A stretch of DNA of 64,000 nt from CAYQOX01 sp964419335. GTDB lineage: Bacteria > Hinthialibacterota > Hinthialibacteria > Hinthialibacterales > Hinthialibacteraceae. The notes below the pieces were generated by a model, which did not search any database, had not been told where the DNA came from, and saw nothing but the letters and a program-made list of their open reading frames with translations. The stretch covers positions 1 to 64,000 of the forward strand of contig CAYQOX010000016.1 of the NCBI GenBank assembly GCA_964419335.1, given 5' to 3'. This document shows, piece by piece, positions 37,413 to 44,576 of the stretch; the stretch's first letter is position 1, and each line of letters starts with the position of its first letter. The position numbers and the translations under genes are program-made.

Positions 37413-37482
37413 CGGTCGATTAAAGTCGCACTTCACTTCAAACGAATCCTTGGCCGGGATGCGAAGTTACGGCTTTAATTTT
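37413..37482 (+). repeat. Duplicated hairpin element, copy 2
   Basis: ATTAAAGTCG (37419-37428) pairs with CGGCTTTAAT (37470-37479), including one U-G pair, followed by a short T-run. The pair G37428-C37470 replaces the A-U pair (37024-37058) of copy 1, a compensatory change, so the stem appears selected for structure. It contains the same 20-base block as copy 1. From 37483 to 37593 no further structure is evident. Confidence 0.7.
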
Positions 37483-37593
37483 ATGAACTTCTCAGCGTTT
37501 TCGTAATTACTATCGGCAAGGCTTAAGGAAAACTTTAGCTTAATTTTCAAAAAATAGAATTTTTTTTCCATGATTTACTAAGACTCTTAGAAT

Positions 37594-37638
37594 CAATAGG
37601 TTATACTATTAAAAAGGAATCCTTTTTCTAACCTATTG
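37594..37638. promoter_or_regulatory. Large imperfect palindrome upstream of the importer operon
   Basis: CAATAGGTTA (37594-37603) pairs with TAACCTATTG (37629-37638), and inside it AAAAAGG (37611-37617) pairs with CCTTTTT (37621-37627). It lies 172 bases before the importer operon. It could be an operator, an RNA hairpin or a terminator of an upstream transcript; no T-run follows on the plus strand. Confidence 0.45.
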
Positions 37639-37809
37639 CTCATCAATTTCATAAAAACATTAAAAAGACAAACAAAACATGCATTTGGTTTGGTTGTTCT
37701 CTTGATTTTTACCTCTATTATTCTACAAAAAGAGGTCATAACACTTGTTTATTTCTTCTAATTGTTTCGATAGATAGAATGGTGTTATTTGTTGTTCCGG
37801 AGTTTAAAC

Positions 37810-38706
37810 ATGAATAAATATTATTTGCTTGGACTTACTTTCCTCGGAGTGGTAATTTCTTTGCTTTTGTGGTCGTTGGATCATCAGCGGCATAAAAGTG
37901 ATTTAGATTCTGAAACAGAATCCAAGAAAGAAAGAATTATTTGCGTGGCCCCCTCGATCGCTGAAGTGGTTTTTGCTTTAGGGCAGGGCGACCGGGTGAT
38001 TGCGGTAAGTCAATTTACCCATTTTCCACCTGAAGCGGCTGAAAAAGAAAAAATTGGTGGGGTTGTTAATCCTAATTTTGAACAAATTCTGTTATTGCGT
38101 CCCGATTTTATCATCCTTCTGGGCGAGATGGATCAATTCACTGCATTCTGTGAGCAAAAAAATATTGCTTATATGAATGTAACCATGATGGATCTTGAGA
38201 CGGTGTTAGACGACATTCAGCGAATTGGCAATGCCCTTGATTGTACAGAAGAAGCCAAAACTTTGGTACAAAACATTCGCAAGGATTTAGCCAACATCCA
38301 GGAAAAAGCGGCCGAAAAAGAATCTCCCCGTGTGTTTGTTTGCATGGGAAGAAAAGCCGGTTCGCTGAATGGATTGTTCAGCATCAGCAGGGAATCTTTT
38401 CTCCATGATTTAATAGAGATCGCCGGTGGTACCAATATCTTCGCCGATATATCGGGGGCTTATCCCCAAGTATCGAAAGAAGCACTTCTCAAACGGGCTC
38501 CAGAAGTGATTCTAGAAATGAATGTCGGCGATAACTCTGTAACCGATTCAGGAAAATCTCTAATCAAAGATTGGGAATCATTACCTGAATTGCCAGCGGT
38601 GGCTTCTGAGAGGGTTTATCTTCTCACCCAAGAATATATTATGATTCCTGGACCGCGTATGCCCCAAATAGCGGAAATTTTTTATGAGTGTTTTTATGAA
38701 GAATAA
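37810..38706 (+). CDS. Substrate-binding protein of a cobalamin/iron-type ABC importer (BtuF/FecB-like)
   Basis: 298 residues with an N-terminal membrane anchor or uncleaved signal (YYLLGLTFLGVVISLLLWSL). IICVAPSIAEVVFALGQGDRVIAVSQFTHFPPEA and LRPDFIILLGEMDQF are the standard first lobe of class III (BtuF/FhuD/TroA-like) binding proteins; FLHDLIEIAGGTNIFADISG and PEVILEMN are in the second lobe. It captures cobalamin, heme or an iron chelate; the sequence alone does not decide. ATG 37810 with CGGAG 7 nt upstream is chosen. It overlaps the ATPase start. Confidence 0.88.
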   Translation: MNKYYLLGLTFLGVVISLLLWSLDHQRHKSDLDSETESKKERIICVAPSIAEVVFALGQGDRVIAVSQFTHFPPEAAEKEKIGGVVNPNFEQILLLRPDFIILLGEMDQFTAFCEQKNIAYMNVTMMDLETVLDDIQRIGNALDCTEEAKTLVQNIRKDLANIQEKAAEKESPRVFVCMGRKAGSLNGLFSISRESFLHDLIEIAGGTNIFADISGAYPQVSKEALLKRAPEVILEMNVGDNSVTDSGKSLIKDWESLPELPAVASERVYLLTQEYIMIPGPRMPQIAEIFYECFYEE

Positions 38707-39496
38707 CCTTCACCTTGAAATCCATAATATTGATTTTTCCTATGCTGAATCACATTGGCGTCTATCGGTTGATTTTTTTTCCCTCAAACAAGGTGAAATC
38801 ACAACCATTATTGGTGCTAACGGTTCAGGGAAAAGCACTTTTTTAAAAATTGCCGCTGGTCTTATGCCGCCAGAGGCAGGGGAGGTATACCTGGGTAATG
38901 AATCCCTCTACTTGATGGAACGAAAACACATCGCCCGTTTTGTAGGATATTTACCCCAGAATGTGATGTATCAATTTGATTTAAGAGTCGTCGATGTTGT
39001 CTCCAAAGGACGTTATCCCCATCAAAGTGCAACGGGTTTTTTGAGGGAGAGAGATATACAAAAAGTGGAAGATTGCATGAAACAAACCGAGACCCTCGCG
39101 TTTCGAAAACGTCCCTTGTCGCGCCTCTCCGGAGGCGAAAGGCAGTTGGTGTTTTTAGCTTCCGTCTTAGCCCAAGAACCCTTGTTTCTTCTTTTAGATG
39201 AACCGACAACCGCTTTAGATTTACACCATCAAGTTTTATTGTTTAATCTATTGCGTGAACTGGTGCAGGAAGGAATGGGGGTATTGGTCGTGACCCATGA
39301 CATCAACCTGGCCTCACAATTTTCCGATCGCATGTGTCTCTTTCAACAGGGACAGTTAACACACACCGGCACCCCAGAAGATTTATTAACCCCTCATCTA
39401 CTCCAACAAATTTATGGTGATTGTGTATCGCTTATCGCTCATCCACAAACGGGGCGTCCCATGCTTTTCCCCAATGTGAAAGGAGTTGGTTCGTGA
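38684..39496 (+). CDS. ABC importer ATP-binding protein (BtuD/FecE/FhuC-like)
   Basis: 270 residues. Walker A GANGSGKST, Q-loop YLPQNV, signature LSGGERQL, Walker B FLLLDEPTTALD and switch VVTHD are all intact. VSKGRYPHQ downstream of the Q-loop is typical for iron/B12 importers. It powers uptake through the permease encoded next. The gene overlaps the binding-protein gene by 23 nt (ATG 38684; ATG 38696 is an alternative) and the permease start by 4 nt (GTGA). Confidence 0.93.
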   Translation: MSVFMKNNLHLEIHNIDFSYAESHWRLSVDFFSLKQGEITTIIGANGSGKSTFLKIAAGLMPPEAGEVYLGNESLYLMERKHIARFVGYLPQNVMYQFDLRVVDVVSKGRYPHQSATGFLRERDIQKVEDCMKQTETLAFRKRPLSRLSGGERQLVFLASVLAQEPLFLLLDEPTTALDLHHQVLLFNLLRELVQEGMGVLVVTHDINLASQFSDRMCLFQQGQLTHTGTPEDLLTPHLLQQIYGDCVSLIAHPQTGRPMLFPNVKGVGS

Positions 39497-40503
39497 GAAC
39501 CACCCTTGATGGTAAAGCCTACGCGCGCGTGTTATTGACGTATGGGAGCGTTTTTGTCATAGCCCTTCTTATCGCGCCTTTTATTGGAGGAACCAAAATT
39601 CCTTTTCGCGATATCTTATTTATGGGGCAAAGCGATCTGTCTTCGGTTCATGTAGAAATATTTTGGTATCAGCGAGTACCCCGAGTAATATTGGCAGCGT
39701 GTGTCGGAGGCTCTTTAGCCCTAGTCGGTGCCTGCTTCCAAGTCATTCTCCATAACCCGCTGGCAGAACCTTATACCCTAGGGGTGACAGGAGGCGCTTC
39801 GGTAGGGGCGGTCTCTGCGATTCTAATTCCAGGATTGCTCATCTCATGGGGTCCTTTTTCAACGGTTCAGTTGTTTTCTTTACTAGGGGCAATGCTTGCT
39901 TTGTTCTTTCTCTATTTTGTCTCGAAGCAATTGGATGGATTTGCAATTCATACTCTCTTACTGGCAGGGATCACTATTTCGATCGTTTCCGCCGGCTTGA
40001 TCCTTGGTTTTCGCTACGTCGCAAGTCCCAATTACCTCATGCAGATGGACCGCTGGTTGATGGGGGGATTGGATGTCGTAGGATATCGAGAGTTGTCGGC
40101 TTTGTTTCCTCTACTTCTACCAGGGCTAGGATTGCTTTTCTCTTGTATGGTGGAAGTCAATCATCTTTCTCTAGGAGAAGAATTAGCCGCCGGTCATGGG
40201 GTGGATGTGGCCTCGGTCCAACGGCGAATCTTTTTCGGAGGAGGATTAACCACGGCGGCGGTGGTCTCTTTGTCAGGTCCTATTGGCTTTGTAGGTTTGA
40301 TTATTCCTCACGCAGTACGGGGACTGAGCGGCTATGATCAGCGTATCGTGCTGCCAGGAAGTTTTTTGCTCGGCGGAGCATTTCTGGTAGCCTGTGATAC
40401 CATCGCTCGTACGATTTTAAGCCCCCGTGAATTGCCGGTGGGGATTATAACAGCCCTTATAGGAGGGCCGGTTTTTATACGGATTTTATTAAAAAGACGC
40501 TGA
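39493..40503 (+). CDS. FecCD/BtuC-type ABC importer permease
   Basis: 336 residues, about ten hydrophobic segments. RVPRVILAACVGGSLALVGACFQVILHNPLAEPYTLGVTGGASVGA is the signature N-terminal region of FecCD permeases, and GPIGFVGLIIPHAVRGLSG with RELPVGIITALIGGPVFI are the conserved C-terminal motifs. GTG 39493 is the start: it overlaps the ATPase stop and has AAAGGAG 7 nt upstream. Third gene of the importer operon. No TonB receptor is in the window. Confidence 0.94.
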   Translation: MRTTLDGKAYARVLLTYGSVFVIALLIAPFIGGTKIPFRDILFMGQSDLSSVHVEIFWYQRVPRVILAACVGGSLALVGACFQVILHNPLAEPYTLGVTGGASVGAVSAILIPGLLISWGPFSTVQLFSLLGAMLALFFLYFVSKQLDGFAIHTLLLAGITISIVSAGLILGFRYVASPNYLMQMDRWLMGGLDVVGYRELSALFPLLLPGLGLLFSCMVEVNHLSLGEELAAGHGVDVASVQRRIFFGGGLTTAAVVSLSGPIGFVGLIIPHAVRGLSGYDQRIVLPGSFLLGGAFLVACDTIARTILSPRELPVGIITALIGGPVFIRILLKRR

Positions 40504-40505
40504 TT

Positions 40506-41159
40506 TTACGTAATTTGCATTGGTGGCATGATGTTGAGATTTGTATTAATAAATCGTATACCGTAATAATTTCGTGCTTGGAGTGCATCAAACGATGGAT
40601 TCTCTTGTTGATCAATCTCAACTCGGCAAAAGCGAAATTCCCCATTCATACTCACAATGAATTTCAGCATTTCTCCACGAAGCATAGTTAGGAATGTCAC
40701 ATCCTGCTTCCGGCGTACAATCGGACCTTTTTCCTGCCATCGAAGGTGAATGCTCCCTTCCTCTTCTTCAAGGCTGGCTTCACCCTGTTCGCCTTTCGGT
40801 TGAAAATGGATAGTGGATTGGACTTTGTTCAAGCCCCATAAATCTTTACCTCCGCACAAAGCCGAAGGCGAATCAGCCCCCATGACATTCATATAAAAAC
40901 CACGTGTCTTGCTTTTCTTAATTGAACCTAGAATATTACCCCACTCATGCCAAGGTAGATTCTCATCATCGATAAGAGGAGTATGATATTGGCCAATATA
41001 ATATCCAGACAATGTACGAAAAGGTATACGAGAAGCGAACTTGCATCCCTCGGGGAGGCTTCCTGCTTTCTTACGTAATGTAAATACAATGAGTCCCTCC
41101 CCTGAATAAAACCATGGTGGGGGAGGATAAATGGCTGTAAGGTTTGTTTCATTCATCAT
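40506..41159 (-). CDS. Acetoacetate-decarboxylase-like protein
   Basis: About 217 residues. PPPPWFYSGEGLIVF at the N-terminus, YHTPLIDDENLPWHEWGNILGSI and GGKDLWGLNKVQSTIHF match the layout of the acetoacetate decarboxylase (ADC) superfamily, where the last motif (usually E-x-WG-x-PK) supplies the Schiff-base Lys. Here it reads DLWGLNK, so Lys is kept. Family members decarboxylate or hydrate/aldol-process keto acids; many are uncharacterised. The start overlaps the rlmN stop by about 11 nt, implying co-transcription with that housekeeping gene. Confidence 0.62.
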   Translation of the reverse strand: MMNETNLTAIYPPPPWFYSGEGLIVFTLRKKAGSLPEGCKFASRIPFRTLSGYYIGQYHTPLIDDENLPWHEWGNILGSIKKSKTRGFYMNVMGADSPSALCGGKDLWGLNKVQSTIHFQPKGEQGEASLEEEEGSIHLRWQEKGPIVRRKQDVTFLTMLRGEMLKFIVSMNGEFRFCRVEIDQQENPSFDALQARNYYGIRFINTNLNIMPPMQIT

Positions 41160-42276
41160 AACGTAATCGTAATTGTCCACATGCGGCGTCTATATTTCCT
41201 CCACGGCTATAGCGAACGGTAGCGTCTAATCCTTCGTGATGCAACATTTTTTTGAAATGTTGCATCGCGTTGTGAGAAGGCGATTGAAAAGGGCTTTTCT
41301 CGACTGAATTATAAGGAATGAGGTTGACATGCGCAATAAGTCCTTCGGTCAGGTTTTTCATACGTCGGGCATCATTCTTATGATCATTTATCCCATGAAG
41401 CATTAGATATTCAAAGGTAATTCTACGGCTGTTTAAACGCTGGTAATATCGTAAAGCATCTATTAGTTGGTCTAGTTGATAAACACGGGCTAAGGGTATC
41501 AGTTCCGCTCGGCGCTGATCGGTGGTCGCGTGCAAAGAAATAGCAAGTTTTACTTTCCATTCTTCTTGGGCAAGGCGATACATTTCGGGAACCAGGCCAA
41601 CGGTAGAAATCGTGATCTTGCGGCTAGAGAAATTCAATCCTTTTTTATGCGTGAGAAGATCGATACTCTTTTTAACCTGATCAAAATTATGCAAAGGTTC
41701 CCCTGAACCCATAAACACAACTCGAGTTACAGGATAGCCTTCATGAAGAAATCCCATTATTTGTCCCACGATTTCTCCTGCTTCTAGATTGCGCTTCAAA
41801 CCAGATTGTCCAGAGGCACAAAAACGACACGCGTACATACATCCTACTTGAGTGGAGATGCAGACAGTGTATTCTTTCGCTTCCTCTTTCGCTTCAATTT
41901 TACCCGATTTAAAATGCGTCGTTAGTTTTTCAGAATAATGAGGCATAACCACCGATTCAATCCGTTCCCCGTCCTCTAACTGAAAAAGGACTTTCACGGT
42001 AAGATCGGCAGGATCTTGTTGTTGCGAAACAATAGGAGGTAAGGTTAAACTAAAGGATTCATCCAACTCACGCCGCAACGCCTTGGAAAGATTGGTCATC
42101 GAATCGAAGGAATGTGCGTGCTTTTTATATACCCACTGAAAAATCTGATCGGCGGTAAATGTCGCATAACCTCGTTCTTTAAGCCAATGAACCAAATCTT
42201 CGTAATCCATCGTGTATAACGAAGGCTTGCTTGCGACAAAAATAGGTTGTTCTTCGAAGGCTGTTTCTTGTTTCAT
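41149..42276 (-). CDS. rlmN: 23S rRNA (adenine-C2)-methyltransferase RlmN
   Basis: 375 residues. The radical-SAM cluster CMYACRFC, GEPLHNFDQV, ISTVGLVPEMYRLAQE, KLAISLHATTDQRR and the C-terminal catalytic Cys in AACGQLR identify RlmN, which methylates A2503 of 23S rRNA (and A37 of some tRNAs). The N-terminal accessory domain (DYEDLVHWLKERGYATFTADQIFQWVYKK) is present. The downstream ADC-like gene overlaps its stop. Confidence 0.95.
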   Translation of the reverse strand: MKQETAFEEQPIFVASKPSLYTMDYEDLVHWLKERGYATFTADQIFQWVYKKHAHSFDSMTNLSKALRRELDESFSLTLPPIVSQQQDPADLTVKVLFQLEDGERIESVVMPHYSEKLTTHFKSGKIEAKEEAKEYTVCISTQVGCMYACRFCASGQSGLKRNLEAGEIVGQIMGFLHEGYPVTRVVFMGSGEPLHNFDQVKKSIDLLTHKKGLNFSSRKITISTVGLVPEMYRLAQEEWKVKLAISLHATTDQRRAELIPLARVYQLDQLIDALRYYQRLNSRRITFEYLMLHGINDHKNDARRMKNLTEGLIAHVNLIPYNSVEKSPFQSPSHNAMQHFKKMLHHEGLDATVRYSRGGNIDAACGQLRLRYDE

Positions 42277-42651
42277 TGTCCTGGTTCAGCATGAAATAAA
42301 AGTCTAGCTGATGGAGTATATCTTTTGAATTTTTTAAAGGTATGGGTGAATGCACAAAAGTATTGTTTTGATGGCCTCAAAGTGGGGGGGAGGCAAGAAA
42401 AACTCCTGCACCGGACAATACTTTGTCGCAAACCCAGCCAGCTATCCCTGGCGGGTTGCGCTCCCGCAGAGCCCACGTTCGCTTCACCGGCTACGTTCAT
42501 CCTCTTAAACAACCGATACCGAGTCAAGAGAAACAACCGCTTACCGCTTGATTTTTCGTTAATTTCACTCTCCACGAAATCTGGAAAGAGCCTGCAGTTA
42601 AGCCAAAGGCACCCACAGGAAACTTTATTTATATCACGTAATGAATATTAC
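42277..42651. other. Intergenic region with GC-rich hairpins
   Basis: 375 bases between two minus-strand genes. The centre (about 42410-42500) is more GC-rich than its surroundings and holds hairpins such as GCGGG/CCCGC and CCAG/CTGG around 42450-42475. Open frames run through on both strands (42273-42575 minus; 42325-42735 plus), but neither translation looks like a protein family. It may be a dispersed repeat or a small RNA; this cannot be decided here. Confidence 0.4.
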
Positions 42652-43638
42652 TCAGTAAATTGGCCAATGGTTGATCGGTGTTTGGATTTCTTCTTCCCCG
42701 GTGGCGCGGGCGGTTGCTTTTGGCTCAGCGACTGAACGGAACATAATCCACTGTCCGTCCCCGAGATAGGTTGCACTAGGATGAAAGTTACGGTCTTGGT
42801 TGTAGGTTTGGGTTCCTATTTCCCCAATGGTTGCTACCGGGTCTTCATCTAAGAGGAATGTTTCACCATCATCGATTGAAACAAAAGACTGATATGGACC
42901 TTCTGAATTGGCTGGGTTCCCCCAAGCGTACCAAACATCCTCTTTATCAGGATGTTTGACGACCGAAGAAAATTCCATACTCCCCATACCTTCGATGTCA
43001 TTCACCAGGGTATCGTTCGTCCACGTCCAATTTACACCATCCGTGGAGGTATAACGGGATAAGCGTTTTCCTTCCAAAGCCTCTTCGATATCAGGTTCTT
43101 CACAACGGACATAAGCCACGAAGGTTCCATCATTCAAGAGAACCGCGGTAAAGCGTTCTGTCGGTCCGTAGGTCGATCCATCCGGTTCAGCGATTCCAAC
43201 AACCCATTCATCGTCTGTCCAATTTACACCATCGGTTGAGGTGCAGGTGTTAATGTAATAGCCACCACCGCGATCATCCGCCATATACCACATCCGGAAC
43301 AAGTTTTCGTCAAGTTGAATGACAAATGGCTTACTTTGTTTAAAAGAATTGGTGAAACCTTCGCAGAGAGCATAGTTTCCCCAATCGATCCCATCTGGAT
43401 CACTCGATTGACCATAGGCAACGTCCATTCCACTGCTCGCATCAAACCATGCGCGCCAGATATTAGCATGGGGATCATAGATTACAGTTGCGTAGTAGGC
43501 TCGATTCGCATCGGTTAAACCTGGCTCTACAATGACAGGATTATGGGCGGTATCATCTTCCCAAACGATATCACCTGGGTCTGACCAGGCCGAGATTACT
43601 AAACATAGAGCGAGTGATAAATAGAGTGCATTTTTCAT
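42652..43638 (-). CDS. Secreted beta-propeller protein (glycosidase/sialidase-like)
   Basis: 328 residues with a Sec signal peptide (LYLSLALCLVISAWSD). Repeated blades carry the pattern STDGVNWT (twice) and related WRAWFDAS, RMWYMADDRGGGYY and DVWYAWGNP. This fits a five-bladed propeller of the GH32/43/62/68 superfamily or a BNR-type protein. Asp and Glu of a hydrolase active site cannot be placed with certainty. It may bind or cleave glycans outside the cell. Confidence 0.7.
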   Translation of the reverse strand: MKNALYLSLALCLVISAWSDPGDIVWEDDTAHNPVIVEPGLTDANRAYYATVIYDPHANIWRAWFDASSGMDVAYGQSSDPDGIDWGNYALCEGFTNSFKQSKPFVIQLDENLFRMWYMADDRGGGYYINTCTSTDGVNWTDDEWVVGIAEPDGSTYGPTERFTAVLLNDGTFVAYVRCEEPDIEEALEGKRLSRYTSTDGVNWTWTNDTLVNDIEGMGSMEFSSVVKHPDKEDVWYAWGNPANSEGPYQSFVSIDDGETFLLDEDPVATIGEIGTQTYNQDRNFHPSATYLGDGQWIMFRSVAEPKATARATGEEEIQTPINHWPIY

Positions 43639-43901
43639 TTTGCTTCCTTTCCTTAAGAGAAAATAAAGATTGTTCTTGATTTACTTAAATGGAAAATAGG
43701 TACCAATGTCAATAGTAAATACCACGTTTTGGGATAGAAATTATCAGTGCGAATTTCGGTGTTTTGTTTTGTCGATGAAAGGGGGTTTTGCGGTCAAGAG
43801 CGGATAAACACTTCTCCGGTGAATCCATTTACCTTTTCTTTTTTCAAAACCCGCCTATGATAAATAGAAAGTATGAATTATTGAGTGAGGAGATCTGGCT
43901 G

Positions 43902-44270
43902 ATGAAAGCATTAGGCTTGATAGAAACACGGGGATTGGTAGGTGCTATTGAAGCGTCAGACGCGGCCGTGAAAGCGGCCGAAACGGTGTTGACGCAAATT
44001 GAATATACGGTTCCAGGACTTGTGACGGTGAAGTTGCGGGGAGAAGTGGCCGACGTTCAAGCCGCCGTGGAAGCGGGTGCTTCTGCTGCGAGACGTGTGG
44101 GTGAGGTGGTTTCGGCTCATGTTATCCCACGCCCACATGAGGAAGTGGAAAACATTATTACGTACGAACCGGAACAAACGATGACGGGTCCTGATGCCCG
44201 CGGTGGAGAATCTCAGAAAAAATCGACTGCTTCCTCGAGTTCAACTTCGAAATCTACTAAAAAGAAATAA
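43902..44270 (+). CDS. Bacterial microcompartment shell protein (BMC-H, PduA/EutM/CcmK-like)
   Basis: 122 residues. MKALGLIETRGLVGAIEASDAAVKAA, then VKLRGEVADVQAAVEAGASAARRVGEVVSAHVIPRPHEEVE, is a single BMC domain that forms hexameric shell tiles. The C-terminal 30 residues are Ser/Thr/Lys-rich (STSKSTKKK), a likely flexible tail. GAGGAG sits 9 nt before ATG 43902; longer in-frame starts lack support. No cargo enzyme or pentamer (EutN/CcmL) gene is visible, but a 100-N scaffold gap begins 40 bases downstream, so part of a locus may be missing. Confidence 0.95.
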   Translation: MKALGLIETRGLVGAIEASDAAVKAAETVLTQIEYTVPGLVTVKLRGEVADVQAAVEAGASAARRVGEVVSAHVIPRPHEEVENIITYEPEQTMTGPDARGGESQKKSTASSSSTSKSTKKK

Positions 44271-44310
44271 GCCATATATTTTTATAACTAGAGTTGAATT
44301 GTTTCAAAAA

Positions 44311-44410
44311 NNNNNNNNNNNNNNNNNNNNNNNNNNNNNNNNNNNNNNNNNNNNNNNNNNNNNNNNNNNNNNNNNNNNNNNNNNNNNNNNNNNNNNNNNN
44401 NNNNNNNNNN
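44311..44410. other. Scaffold gap (100 N)
   Basis: Exactly 100 unknown bases, a conventional placeholder whose true length is not given. It lies between the BMC shell gene and the GH172-like gene. Confidence 0.99.
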
Positions 44411-44576
44411 TCTTATAGAATCTATTGGAATTTCTACCATTACATTCATAGCGGGATGGCTAAAACCATCCCGTTTTCTATTCTTCGCAATCATTCTTAG
44501 TTATAATATGATCCACGAATAATGATTTACACGATATGGATCCCCGGTTTGTTAAGTAAAGAAGTGCGAGTGCAAA

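Noticed and set aside
42273..42575. 100-codon minus-strand frame overlapping the rlmN start by four bases
   Set aside because: The translation looks like a translated repeat, not a protein, and the opposite strand is equally open.
32573..44270. DeoC and the BMC shell gene as parts of one microcompartment locus
   Set aside because: They are 11 kb apart with flagellar and transport genes between them.
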